Source of the DNA: Moraxella caprae DSM 19149
Lineage (GTDB): Bacteria > Pseudomonadota > Gammaproteobacteria > Pseudomonadales > Moraxellaceae
Assembly: GCF_000426885.1 (NCBI RefSeq)
Contig: NZ_AUGF01000007.1
Coordinates: 1-64,000 of the forward strand
Reading direction: 5' to 3'
Length of the DNA: 64,000 bases
The position numbers and the translations under genes are program-made. The notes below the pieces were generated by a model. It saw nothing but the letters and a program-made list of their open reading frames with translations. It ran no database searches and had not been told where the DNA came from. This document shows positions 49,077 through 58,897 of the stretch, piece by piece. The stretch's first letter is position 1. Every line of letters starts with the position of its first letter.

Positions 49077-49889
49077 ATGTCCATTGAGCTACCCCCATAC
49101 CGACCGATAAAAAAACGCAGTGGACTGGCCGTCATGGGTGCGGCGTTTCATGCCCTGCTTATGCGTGAGTTACAGACCCGTTTTGGCAGTTATCGTTTGG
49201 GTTATCTGTGGGCTCCCTTAGAAGTCATTTTGCAAATGGCGATTATGATGATTATCTTTGGAGCCATCATGAAACGTGCCTTGCCTGGCATGGATTATAT
49301 GCTGTTTTTGGTGGCAGGGTTTACGCCGTTTTTTATGATGCAAAAAATCGCCACTCGCTCACTAGGAGCGGTCTCTGCCAATGCTGGATTGCTCATGTAT
49401 CGGGCGGTACGGCATATTGATGTGATTATCGCTCGCTCGTTTTTGGAGCTGGTGATTTATTTTATGACCTTTGTCATCTTGTTGTGTGGGCTTGCCTTTT
49501 TTGGCATTGGGTTTAGTACCGAGCATTTGGATATGGTGCTGTTTTGTTGGCTGATGATGTTCTTTTTTGCCTTTGGGCTTGCCATGATACTCATGATTGT
49601 GGGGCATTATGGGGGTGAGCTAAGTAAGATTATTAGCATTATTTTCACGGTGCTATACTTTGCCTCTGGGGTGATTTATTCGGTGCATATGATACCTGAG
49701 CCGTATTTGAGTTATCTGATGTACAACCCATTTATTCATAACTTAGAGATGATAAGGCACTCGCTGTCGCCGACATATCCGATTTATCATGTGGACATGT
49801 GGTATTTTGCCAAATGGACGGTGTGTGTGAATTTTTTGGGACTGCTATTGTATAAAGCCTTTGAGCGTGATTTGATTCGTGCCAAATGA
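49077..49889 (+). CDS. kpsM: Capsule polysaccharide ABC exporter, permease subunit
   Basis: A 270-residue ABC-2 type membrane protein of the KpsM/CtrC/BexB group. It has LLMRELQTRFGSYRLGYLWA near the N-terminus, six hydrophobic helices, and the C-terminal YNPFIHNLEMIRHSL. It moves lipid-linked capsule across the inner membrane with KpsT. It is the first gene of kpsMTEDCS and is 9 bp before kpsT. Confidence 0.93.
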   Translation: MSIELPPYRPIKKRSGLAVMGAAFHALLMRELQTRFGSYRLGYLWAPLEVILQMAIMMIIFGAIMKRALPGMDYMLFLVAGFTPFFMMQKIATRSLGAVSANAGLLMYRAVRHIDVIIARSFLELVIYFMTFVILLCGLAFFGIGFSTEHLDMVLFCWLMMFFFAFGLAMILMIVGHYGGELSKIISIIFTVLYFASGVIYSVHMIPEPYLSYLMYNPFIHNLEMIRHSLSPTYPIYHVDMWYFAKWTVCVNFLGLLLYKAFERDLIRAK

Positions 49890-49898
49890 TGATAAGAG

Positions 49899-50570
49899 AT
49901 GATTGAGATTAAAAACATTACCAAATCCTTTATGACCCCACACGGTCGGCACTATCTTTTTAAGGATTTGAATTTGACCATTGCCGATAAGCAGTCGGTA
50001 GGACTGCTTGGGCGAAACGGGGCGGGCAAATCAACCTTGCTACGCATCATCTGTGGGCTAGATACCCCCGATAAAGGCGAGGTGGTTACTGATAGTACCA
50101 TCAGTTGGCCGGTGGGCGTGGCAGGGGGCTTTCAGGGCAGTCTGACAGGCAGACAAAACGTGCGTTTTGTGTGCCGTTTGTATTCAAGTGGTGATTATAT
50201 CGATGAGAAGATTCGCTTTGTTGAAGAGTTTGCTGATATTGGTAAATACTTCGACATGCCAGTCAAAAGCTACTCATCGGGCATGCGTTCACGGCTGACC
50301 TTTGGGCTGTCGCTTGCCTTTGATTTTGATTATTATATGTTAGATGAAGTGGGTGCGGTCGGTGATGCGGCGTTTCGTAAACGTAGCGAAGAGATATTGG
50401 AAGCTCGCCGTAAGCAGGCAGGATTTTTGATGGTGTCGCATAACCTAAAAGACATCGAGAAAAATTGTGACATTGGCATTGTGCTGATGGAGCAGACCGC
50501 CAAAGTCTTTGACGACCCCAAAGAAGCCATTGAGGTGTATAACGAACATGTTCACAAAGCTAAAAAATAA
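49899..50570 (+). CDS. kpsT: Capsule polysaccharide ABC exporter, ATPase subunit
   Basis: A 223-residue ATPase of the KpsT/CtrD/BexA group. It has Walker [10 protein letters not shown], the SWPVGVAGGFQGSLTGRQNV motif, signature YSSGMRSRL, Walker B YYMLDEV and switch MVSHN. It is intact, unlike the homologue at 303-856. Its 3' end overlaps kpsE by 23 bp. Confidence 0.94.
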   Translation: MIEIKNITKSFMTPHGRHYLFKDLNLTIADKQSVGLLGRNGAGKSTLLRIICGLDTPDKGEVVTDSTISWPVGVAGGFQGSLTGRQNVRFVCRLYSSGDYIDEKIRFVEEFADIGKYFDMPVKSYSSGMRSRLTFGLSLAFDFDYYMLDEVGAVGDAAFRKRSEEILEARRKQAGFLMVSHNLKDIEKNCDIGIVLMEQTAKVFDDPKEAIEVYNEHVHKAKK

Positions 50571-51657
50571 GCGTAATCGCTCAGCCATCATCTTGTTTAT
50601 CTTGGTGGTGATTTTGCCGTGGATTGCCATCAGTGCTTATACACTCGTATTGGCTCACCCACGCTACGTCAGTACATCGGATGTGGTCATCAAGCAAGTC
50701 TCCGAGCAGGGCATATCCGCCACGGGCATCTCATCACTGCTTGGGGTTAATAACACCAACCGTGAAGATGCTCTATATTTGACCAAATATATTCTGTCTA
50801 ATGACATGATAGATAAGCTGGATGCAGAATTTAAGTTTCGTGAAGCCTATCATGTTAATGGGGCGGACTTTATCAATGAAATCCCAAGTGATGCTACCCA
50901 AGAAGAGCTAAGAGAGTACTTTAAAAAACGTGTGTCGGTGTCGCTTGACGAGCTAAGTCATGTACTTACGGTAACAACAGAGGGCTTTGAGCCAGAATAT
51001 GCCTTAAAGCTCAACCAAGCCATCTTGCGTGAATCTGAGAAATTTGTCAATAACATCTCAAAAGATGTGGCAAATGAACAGCTTGTCTTTGTCGCCGCCC
51101 AAGCTGCTGATGCCGAGCAAAAGCTCAATGACGCCAAAAAGGCGGTGATTGACTACCAAAACCAAAATGAGATTTTTGACCCGCAAGTCAATGCCCAAGT
51201 GGTCAATCAAGTCATCGGCACCTTGCAAGGACAGCTAAGCTCATTGCGTACCGAAGAGCGTCAACTGCTCAGCTATCTTAATCCAGAAGCTCCGCAAGTG
51301 GTGAGCCTGCGTAGTCAGATACGTTCGGTAGAAAAGCAAATCAAAGATGAACAAGCCAAACTTACCTCCCCACGAGATGCCAAGCTTAACGCCAAAACGG
51401 TGGAATTTGAAACCCTAAAAGCAGAGGCGGAGTTTGCCAGTGAGCTTTATAAAATCGCCTTGACGTCCTTAGAGAGTTCTCGGGTGGAGGTCATGCGTAA
51501 GATGAAAAACTTGGTGGTCATCACCTCCCCTTATCGGGCAGAAGATGCCTTATACCCCCGTGTGGGCTATGTGCTAGGAACGTCGCTTGTGCTACTACTC
51601 ATCTTGTATGGTTTTATCGTATTGGTACTGGCGGTCATCAAAGACCACGCCAAGTGA
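50548..51657 (+). CDS. kpsE: Capsule export inner-membrane/periplasmic adaptor (PCP family)
   Basis: A 369-residue protein of the KpsE/CtrB/BexC group. There are membrane helices at about 11-36 and 345-365 and a long periplasmic part with coiled coil (VAAQAADAEQKLNDAKKAVI). It links the ABC transporter to the outer-membrane channel. ATG 50548 lies inside kpsT; an upstream in-frame ATG at 50509 would lengthen the overlap and lacks family support. Confidence 0.92.
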   Translation: MFTKLKNKRNRSAIILFILVVILPWIAISAYTLVLAHPRYVSTSDVVIKQVSEQGISATGISSLLGVNNTNREDALYLTKYILSNDMIDKLDAEFKFREAYHVNGADFINEIPSDATQEELREYFKKRVSVSLDELSHVLTVTTEGFEPEYALKLNQAILRESEKFVNNISKDVANEQLVFVAAQAADAEQKLNDAKKAVIDYQNQNEIFDPQVNAQVVNQVIGTLQGQLSSLRTEERQLLSYLNPEAPQVVSLRSQIRSVEKQIKDEQAKLTSPRDAKLNAKTVEFETLKAEAEFASELYKIALTSLESSRVEVMRKMKNLVVITSPYRAEDALYPRVGYVLGTSLVLLLILYGFIVLVLAVIKDHAK

Positions 51658-51673
51658 TTGCATAGGAAAAACA

Positions 51674-53380
51674 ATGAAAAAATTGATAAAAACCCCTTTG
51701 GTCATTGCTTTGGTTTTGACGCATACCGCCTTTGCCAATACCAATTTTGCCACGGGCAATAATACAGGCAGACTGGCAGGCGTGGTCAATGGTACGGGCG
51801 TGCCGTCAGAGGCAACCACTGCCGAAGCGGTGGCAATGGCAAGTATGCCGACCAATGCCATCATTAACAATAGTCCCGTCATCCAAAATGTCAAAACAGA
51901 CGTGCGTATTTTTGGTGAACAGCTCTTTCGTGGGGCGTTCTCTACCACGTCAGGCTCCACCTTTAATGACAGTTATGTCATCAATGTCGGCGATAACGTG
52001 CAAGTGAGGATGTGGGGGGCGTATCAGTATGCCGCCACGATGACCGTTGACCCACAGGGTAATATCTTTTTGCCAAATGTCGGACCGGTACGCATTGCAG
52101 GCGTGCAAAATGGACAATTGCAAAGTGTAGTACAGTCGGCGATAGGACGGATTTACCGCTCTAATGTGGGCGTGTATGCGTCTTTGGAGCAAGCCCAACC
52201 CGTCAAAGTGTTTGTCACGGGCTTTGTCAATCAACCAGGATACTATGGCGGATTGGCAGCCGATAGTGTCTTATCCTACCTAGACCGTGCAGGGGGCGTG
52301 GACCCTAAGCGTGGCAGTTATATTGATGTGCAAATCCTGCGTGGCGGTCAGGTTGTCCAACAAATTAACTTGTATGATTTTCTTATCATGGGGCGTTTGT
52401 CGCCATTTTCGTTCAGAGATGGGGATGTGATTAATGTCGCTCCCCAAAAACAGACCTTTGCCATCTCAGGTCGAGTACAAAATGAATATATCTTTGAGTT
52501 TGGGGTCAATGACTTGACCATCTCAGACGTGCTCGCTGTTGCGGGTCCCCTGCCAGATGCGACCAACGTCAGTATCACAAGAGCCTCAGGCAAAGCCAAG
52601 ACGGCAGAATACTATGCTCTAAATGAAGCACAAAACATCCCTGTTCAAAATGGCGACACGCTCGTGGTCACCTCCGACCGTCATGCAGGGACGATAGCGG
52701 TGCAAGTCACGGGGGCTCATAAGGGCAATGGGGCGGTGGTATTGCCTTATGGGGCAAGATTAAAAGACGTGATTGCACAGCTTGAACCGTCTAGCCTTGC
52801 CAATGTCAATAACTTGACGATTTACCGTGAGTCGGTCAAGGCAAGCCAAAAAGCGTCTATTAATAGAGCCTTAGACCGCCTAGAAGAGATGACACTGGTT
52901 ACCCAGTCCACAACCCGAGAAGAAGCCCAGCTACGCTCTGAGGATGCCAAACTGGTGGAGCAGTTCATCAATAAGGCTCGCCGTATTGAGCCGACAGGGC
53001 GTGTGGTGGTCGTGCCAAACTCATGGCAGGACATCATCTTGGAGCAGGGCGACATCATTCATATCCCTGCCCAAACATCTGTCATCACCGTAAATGGTCA
53101 AGTGCGTAACCAAGGGGCATTGACCTTTAATGCCGATTTGACGGTGGGCGATTACATCGCCAAGTCAGGCGGATTTGATGACAATGCCGACAGCGAAGAG
53201 ATTTTGGTCATGCATCAAAACGGCGAAACCAGTGTCGTTAATACCGCCTATCGCATTCAAGAGGGCGATGAGATTATGGTCTTGCCAAAAGTCAAAACTC
53301 GCAAAGTGGAAATCGCTCGTGGCATTGCACAGGTCATCTATCAGCTTGCCGTGGCGACAGGCGTGATTGTCAAACTCTGA
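51674..53380 (+). CDS. kpsD: Capsule outer-membrane export protein (OPX family)
   Basis: A 568-residue protein with a signal peptide of about 21 residues (MKKLIKTPLVIALVLTHTAF, then A). The Poly_export domain starts at INVGDNVQVRMWGAYQ, followed by SLBB-type domains (VFVTGFVNQPGYYGG; VNGQVRNQGALTFN). The size fits KpsD rather than the shorter CtrA/BexD/Wza proteins. There is no lipobox Cys at the cleavage site. ATG 51674 follows AGGAA. The TGA overlaps the kpsC ATG. Confidence 0.92.
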   Translation: MKKLIKTPLVIALVLTHTAFANTNFATGNNTGRLAGVVNGTGVPSEATTAEAVAMASMPTNAIINNSPVIQNVKTDVRIFGEQLFRGAFSTTSGSTFNDSYVINVGDNVQVRMWGAYQYAATMTVDPQGNIFLPNVGPVRIAGVQNGQLQSVVQSAIGRIYRSNVGVYASLEQAQPVKVFVTGFVNQPGYYGGLAADSVLSYLDRAGGVDPKRGSYIDVQILRGGQVVQQINLYDFLIMGRLSPFSFRDGDVINVAPQKQTFAISGRVQNEYIFEFGVNDLTISDVLAVAGPLPDATNVSITRASGKAKTAEYYALNEAQNIPVQNGDTLVVTSDRHAGTIAVQVTGAHKGNGAVVLPYGARLKDVIAQLEPSSLANVNNLTIYRESVKASQKASINRALDRLEEMTLVTQSTTREEAQLRSEDAKLVEQFINKARRIEPTGRVVVVPNSWQDIILEQGDIIHIPAQTSVITVNGQVRNQGALTFNADLTVGDYIAKSGGFDDNADSEEILVMHQNGETSVVNTAYRIQEGDEIMVLPKVKTRKVEIARGIAQVIYQLAVATGVIVKL

Positions 53381-55596
53381 TGGTGCGTTTGTCTTGTGCC
53401 ACACAAGGGATTATTAAAAATAATCCCTTACTTGGCGTGGCACTTGGGGCGGACATTGTTTATAAAGACAAAACTGCCCAAGCCGTGCTAGCATGGGGTC
53501 GAAAACCTTTTTATGGTAAAACAGTTGGGTTTGGTGGATTATATTTTCGTTTCAAATCGAGTTATACAAAATCACTACAATTTGCTCGCACGCATGGACT
53601 GCCACTCATCACCCTTGAAGACGGTTTTTTGCGTTCTTTGGATAGTGGCGTGGATAGTGTTGGGGGGAGTTTTATTGTTGATGATTTGGGGGTTTATTTT
53701 GATTTGACTGCCCCCAACCGTTTGCAACAGCTTATCAGCGAAACGTTGGCAAACTGGAATCATGACCAAGAACGCCACGCCCAACAGCTTATTAACAAGA
53801 TCATTGATAACAAGCTCTCCAAATACAACGCCACCACGCACGCCCCCAATTTATCGATTTTGGCAAATAACGACAAGCCCCACATCATCATCATCGACCA
53901 AGTGGCAAATGATGCGTCTATCACAGGAGCAGGGGCGACTGTGGACAGCTTTTTTGCTATGCTCGCCCACGCCAAAGAGCGTTATCCTGATGCTAATATC
54001 TGGATAAAGGCACACCCTGCTGGTAAGGGCTATTTTACCCCGACCGACATCGCCACGCCGTTTTATTTAGATACGCCCTGCAACCCTATTGCCCTTATCC
54101 GTCAAGCCTGTGCGGTCTATACGGTCAGCTCGCACATGGGCTTTGAGGCGTTAATGCTTGGCAAAACAGTGCATAATTTTGGCGTAAACTGGTACGCTGG
54201 CTTTGGCTTGACCGATGATGATTTTGTCAAAAATACATCTATGTATCAAAACCTTATCCGCCATTATCAAACGCTAAATATCACAAAAGCGAGCCTTAAT
54301 CAGCTTTTTTATGCCAGTTATGTGCGGTATAGCCATTATGCCAATCCTGCCACAGGACGAGCGTGCGACATTGAGACGGTCATGGATTATCTCATCGCCA
54401 GCCGTGATTGGCAAAATCGGCTTGGTCGTGAACTGCTTGTTTATGATTTTAGTTGCTGGAAAGTGCCATTTGTGCGGGGATTTTTGGGGTTTGATAAGGT
54501 AAATTTAACCATTAAACCCAAAACCAAATGGTGGTTTTTTTTGCCATATGGCATCAATGAAAAACGTGCCAAACGTGCCGACAGTAAAGTATTTAACGCT
54601 TTATCTAATACTACCGATTATGTCGTATGGGGGCAAAAATCCAAACGCCTGTTAAAAGACAAGCTTGCCAAACGTGGCATGACAAATCCTGTCATTTGGT
54701 GCATGGAAGACGGCTTTATCCGTTCAAATGGCTTGGGGGCAACGCTCATCGCCCCGTTGTCGGTGGTCATGGACGATGTGGGGATTTATTTTGATGCGAC
54801 CGCCCCGAGCCGTTTGGAGCAGATTTTAAACAGTATTTGCCTAACTGATGACGAGATACAGCGTGCCAAAGGCTTGCATGAACTGCTTTTAACCAAACGA
54901 GTGAGTAAATACAACGTCCCCACCAAAAACCATGATTTTCTCAAACAAATCAACAGTTTAAAATCAAACCGCCCCATTCGCCTTGTGGTGGGGCAAGTCG
55001 AAGACGATGCGTCCGTACAGACGTGTACGAGCGTGATTAAAAAAAACAGCGAGCTTCTGGCAAGGGTGCGAGCCGATTTCCCTGATGATGTGATTATCTA
55101 TAAACCGCACCCCGATGTGGAAGCAGGGCTACGGGTCGGCAAGGCGGATAATCATTATTTGGTGGACATCATCGCCCACGATGTTGCCATGCCCGACTGC
55201 TTAGATGTGTGCGATGTGGTGCATACGATAAGCTCTTTGACAGGGTTTGAAGCCCTGTTGCGAGATAAAAAGGTGGTGTGCTATGGCTTGCCGTTTTATG
55301 CAGGTTTTGGGCTGACCGATGATGTGGTTGAGTCCGATAACACCCCCAAAATCAATGCCTTAAACAGACGCACCCGCCCCAATCTACCCGCCTTGACCCT
55401 AGATGGACTCATCTATGGCACGCTTATTAGCTATCCCATGTATCATCTACCGCATGGAATAGGACTTGCCACGCCTGAGCAAGTCATCGAGTATTTGTAC
55501 AGTCAAGCTCATACTGCCAAGCCAAGTCTTGCCAAACGACTGACCCAAAACGTCAAAACCACCGCCATGCAATTACGCAAAATCATCATACGGTAA
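53380..55596 (+). CDS. kpsC: Capsule beta-Kdo transferase KpsC (two GT domains)
   Basis: A 738-residue cytoplasmic protein that adds alternating beta-Kdo residues to the phosphatidylglycerol-linked capsule anchor. Two homologous halves are visible: LAWGRKPF, LEDGFLRSLDSG, IVDDLGVYFDLTAPNRL and YAGFGLTDD in the first; VVWGQKSKR, MEDGFIRSNGLG, VMDDVGIYFDATAPSRL and FYAGFGLTDD in the second. Length and order fit KpsC/LipA. It marks the system as a Kdo-linker, ABC-dependent capsule. Confidence 0.95.
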   Translation: MVRLSCATQGIIKNNPLLGVALGADIVYKDKTAQAVLAWGRKPFYGKTVGFGGLYFRFKSSYTKSLQFARTHGLPLITLEDGFLRSLDSGVDSVGGSFIVDDLGVYFDLTAPNRLQQLISETLANWNHDQERHAQQLINKIIDNKLSKYNATTHAPNLSILANNDKPHIIIIDQVANDASITGAGATVDSFFAMLAHAKERYPDANIWIKAHPAGKGYFTPTDIATPFYLDTPCNPIALIRQACAVYTVSSHMGFEALMLGKTVHNFGVNWYAGFGLTDDDFVKNTSMYQNLIRHYQTLNITKASLNQLFYASYVRYSHYANPATGRACDIETVMDYLIASRDWQNRLGRELLVYDFSCWKVPFVRGFLGFDKVNLTIKPKTKWWFFLPYGINEKRAKRADSKVFNALSNTTDYVVWGQKSKRLLKDKLAKRGMTNPVIWCMEDGFIRSNGLGATLIAPLSVVMDDVGIYFDATAPSRLEQILNSICLTDDEIQRAKGLHELLLTKRVSKYNVPTKNHDFLKQINSLKSNRPIRLVVGQVEDDASVQTCTSVIKKNSELLARVRADFPDDVIIYKPHPDVEAGLRVGKADNHYLVDIIAHDVAMPDCLDVCDVVHTISSLTGFEALLRDKKVVCYGLPFYAGFGLTDDVVESDNTPKINALNRRTRPNLPALTLDGLIYGTLISYPMYHLPHGIGLATPEQVIEYLYSQAHTAKPSLAKRLTQNVKTTAMQLRKIIIR

Positions 55597-55706
55597 AAAA
55601 ATTGTATAAAAACTATGATAAAATACGTCAGCCAACTGTTTGTATTTTAATCAGTTTTTATTTTCATTTGTTAGTTTTTATCATCTTTTTACTTGTTTCA
55701 TTGTCC

Positions 55707-56927
55707 ATGTCGCTAATATTAAAACGCCTGCTATCTCATGATGACATTTTGCTACTGCAAGGCAAAATGGGGACGTTTTTTTGTCGTTTTGCCACATTTT
55801 TGATGAGTGAGGGCAAGCGAGTGCATAAGGTTAATTTTAATGCAGGCGATGCTCTTTTTTATTGCCATAAGGACAAGATGAGTAATTTTCGGGGGCGTCA
55901 AAGTGAGTTTGATGAATTTTTAACCAAACTCATTGATGACAAACAGCTAAAAGCGGTGGTTTGTTTTAACGACTGTCGCCCTTATCATGAGATTGCACGG
56001 CAGGTGTGCAAGCGGTTGGGGGTTGCCTTTTTTGTCTTTGAAGAGGGTTATCTGCGACCTGATTATATCACCCTAGAAGAGCACGGCATTAACGGCTATT
56101 CACGACTAGACTCAACACTCATTGATACCCTGCAACGGGCAAATGATAAGCCAGAATTTACCGACAACCGTTTTTATCGGCTGTGTGTGGCGAGCATGGT
56201 GTATTATGTGGCGGTGTTTGTAGGGCAGTGGCGATATCCGCATTATGAGCATTATCGGGGCTTGTCCCTATGGGCGGAAGCGTGGTCGTGGGTCAAAGCC
56301 CCTGTGCGTAAGTTTACCCGTTATCATTCGGACAAACGTTTGCAAGAGCGACTGGTTGGGCAAAAAAACTTCTATCTCGTTAGTTTGCAGGTGCATAACG
56401 ACTCACAAATTAGTCATCACAGTGATTATCAGGACGTGCGTGATTTTATCAGCGAAGTCATGATAAGTTTTGCCAAGCATGCCCCCAGTGGCACAAGTCT
56501 GCTGTTTAAACATCATCCCTTAGACCGTGGACATCGTGACTATACTCGCATGATTGCCAAGCTCGGTGATGAGCTTGGGGTGCAGGGCAGGGTATTTTAT
56601 GGCTGCGACATGCACTTGCCGAGCCTGATGAAGGCAAGCATTGGCATGATTACGGTAAACAGCACCACCGCATTGCAGTCGGTATATCATCAAAAACCCA
56701 CCAAAATCATGGGGCGTGCCTTGTATGATGTGGCGGGACTGACTGACCAAAAGCCTTTGGATGAGTTTTGGGTAAATCCGACCGCCCCTGACCGTGATTT
56801 TTATCTAAAATTTAGGGAATATCTCATCGAGCAGACGCAGTTGAACGGCTCATTTTATGGCAAAGCCCCGTGGGAGCTGTCGGGCTTTTACCAAAGTTTG
56901 GCACAGGATACGATAACAACCAAATAA
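55707..56927 (+). CDS. kpsS: Capsule Kdo transferase KpsS
   Basis: A 406-residue cytoplasmic protein of the KpsS/LipB group. It adds the first beta-Kdo to lyso-phosphatidylglycerol. It has LLLQGKMGTFFCRFATFL near the N-terminus, VVCFNDCRPYHEIA, FFVFEEGYLRPDYITLEEHG, SLLFKHHPLDRG and MITVNSTTALQSVYH. ATG 55707 gives the family N-terminus; the frame extends to a TTG at 55602 with a hydrophobic leader that I consider non-coding. It is the last gene of the export operon. Confidence 0.92.
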   Translation: MSLILKRLLSHDDILLLQGKMGTFFCRFATFLMSEGKRVHKVNFNAGDALFYCHKDKMSNFRGRQSEFDEFLTKLIDDKQLKAVVCFNDCRPYHEIARQVCKRLGVAFFVFEEGYLRPDYITLEEHGINGYSRLDSTLIDTLQRANDKPEFTDNRFYRLCVASMVYYVAVFVGQWRYPHYEHYRGLSLWAEAWSWVKAPVRKFTRYHSDKRLQERLVGQKNFYLVSLQVHNDSQISHHSDYQDVRDFISEVMISFAKHAPSGTSLLFKHHPLDRGHRDYTRMIAKLGDELGVQGRVFYGCDMHLPSLMKASIGMITVNSTTALQSVYHQKPTKIMGRALYDVAGLTDQKPLDEFWVNPTAPDRDFYLKFREYLIEQTQLNGSFYGKAPWELSGFYQSLAQDTITTK

Positions 56928-57046
56928 GCCCAACCCCTTTTCATAACCACCATATTTATCATTTATCACGCCGTGATGAATTTTTATAGGCATTTTTTTA
57001 AAAAACTGCTACAATATCCTGTTATCATTCAAATTTTATAGACATC

Positions 57047-58846
57047 ATGACCGCACTTTCTCATATCCGTAATTTTTCTATCATCGCCCACATTGACCAC
57101 GGCAAATCTACCCTTGCCGACCGTTTTATTCAGGTGTGTGGCGGTTTGTCTGACCGTGAAATGCAGGCTCAGGTGCTTGACAGCATGGATATTGAGCGTG
57201 AGCGTGGCATTACCATCAAAGCCCAATCGGTAACGCTATATTACAATCACCCAAGTGGCGAAAAATATCAGCTAAATTTTATCGACACCCCAGGACACGT
57301 GGATTTTTCTTATGAAGTATCTCGTTCGCTCGCTGCCTGTGAAGGGGCTTTGCTGGTTGTGGACGCTGCCCAAGGCGTGGAGGCTCAGTCGGTTGCCAAC
57401 TGCTACACCGCCATTGAGCAGGATTTAGAAGTTTTACCTGTATTAAACAAAATTGACCTACCACAGGTTGAGCCTGAGCGTGTCATCGAGGAGATTGAGG
57501 ACATCATCGGCATTGAGGCGGTGGACGCTCCACGAGTATCCGCCAAAACAGGCGTGGGCATTGATGAATTGCTACAAGCCCTAGTGGAGAAAATCCCTGC
57601 CCCACAAGGCGACCGAGACGCCCCCTTACAAGCCTTGATTATTGATTCATGGTTTGATAATTATCTGGGCGTGGTGTCTTTGGTGCGTGTGCGTGAAGGG
57701 CAGGTTAAAACAGGCGATAAGATTTTTATCAAATCCACAGGCGAGAGCCATCTCGTTACGTCCATTGGCGTGTTCACCCCAAAACGCTTGGAGACAAATA
57801 TCCTACAAGCAGGCGAGGTGGGCTTTATCATCGCAGGGATTAAGGACATTGCAGGGGCTCCTGTGGGCGATACCATTACCCTTGCCAAAACGCCTGAGGT
57901 GGATAGCATTGCTGGCTTTAAAAAAGTAACGCCACAAGTGTATGCGGGTATGTTTCCCATTGATTCGTCTGATTTTGAAAAATTCCGTGAGGCCTTGCAA
58001 AAGCTACAAATCAACGACTCTGCTTTATTTTTTGAGCCTGACACGTCCGAGGCGTTGGGCTTTGGTTTTCGCTGTGGCTTTTTGGGCATGCTCCATATGG
58101 AGATTATCCAAGAGCGTTTGGAGCGGGAATACGACCTTGATTTGATTACGACCGCCCCTTCCGTGATTTATGAAGTGATCAAAAAAAATGGCGAGATTGT
58201 CTATGTGGATAACCCGTCCAAGCTCCCCGATACAGGCGTAATCCAAGAGTTTCGTGAGCCGATTGCCCGCTGTAATATTTTGGTGCCACAAGAATATCTG
58301 GGCAACGTCATCACGCTTGCCATTGAACGTCGTGGCGTGCAGGTGGACATGAAGTTTATGGCTCGCCAAGTGCAAGTCGTCTTTGACATTCCGATGGGTG
58401 AGGTGGTCATGGACTTTTTTGATAAATTAAAATCGGCAAGTCGTGGTTTTGCGTCCCTAGATTATGGCTTTGAACGTTATCAAGCGGACAAATTGGCTCG
58501 TGTGGACGTACTTATCAATGGCGAAAAAGTGGACGCCCTTGCCATGATTTGCCATCAAGAACACGCTCGCCGTCGTGGTAATCAGCTTGTTGAAAAAATG
58601 AAAGAGCTGATTCCAAGACAGATGTTTGATGTTGCCATTCAAGCGGCGATTGGCAGTCAGATTATTGCTCGCTCCACCGTCAAAGCCATGCGTAAGGACG
58701 TGCTTGCCAAGTGTTATGGTGGGGACGTGAGCCGTAAGAAAAAACTCTTAGAAAAACAAAAAGCAGGTAAAAAACGCATGAAACAGGTGGGCAGTGTAGA
58801 AATCCCCCAAGAGGCGTTTTTGGCGGTGCTAAAAGTGGACGGTTAA
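57047..58846 (+). CDS. lepA: Elongation factor 4 (LepA GTPase)
   Basis: A ribosome-binding translational GTPase that acts on stalled or back-translocating ribosomes. The 599-residue protein has [14 protein letters not shown] (G1), RGITIKAQ (G2), [12 protein letters not shown] (G3), NKIDLP (G4) and the LepA-specific C-terminal domain ([19 protein letters not shown]). A TGCTACAAT extended -10 element lies at 57007-57015. It is the first gene of lepA-lepB-DUF4845-rnc-era. Confidence 0.97.
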   Translation: MTALSHIRNFSIIAHIDHGKSTLADRFIQVCGGLSDREMQAQVLDSMDIERERGITIKAQSVTLYYNHPSGEKYQLNFIDTPGHVDFSYEVSRSLAACEGALLVVDAAQGVEAQSVANCYTAIEQDLEVLPVLNKIDLPQVEPERVIEEIEDIIGIEAVDAPRVSAKTGVGIDELLQALVEKIPAPQGDRDAPLQALIIDSWFDNYLGVVSLVRVREGQVKTGDKIFIKSTGESHLVTSIGVFTPKRLETNILQAGEVGFIIAGIKDIAGAPVGDTITLAKTPEVDSIAGFKKVTPQVYAGMFPIDSSDFEKFREALQKLQINDSALFFEPDTSEALGFGFRCGFLGMLHMEIIQERLEREYDLDLITTAPSVIYEVIKKNGEIVYVDNPSKLPDTGVIQEFREPIARCNILVPQEYLGNVITLAIERRGVQVDMKFMARQVQVVFDIPMGEVVMDFFDKLKSASRGFASLDYGFERYQADKLARVDVLINGEKVDALAMICHQEHARRRGNQLVEKMKELIPRQMFDVAIQAAIGSQIIARSTVKAMRKDVLAKCYGGDVSRKKKLLEKQKAGKKRMKQVGSVEIPQEAFLAVLKVDG

Positions 58847-58897
58847 GGCTTTCTAAATTGGTATAAAACTTGCAAATATTTATGATAAAGGTGGCTT

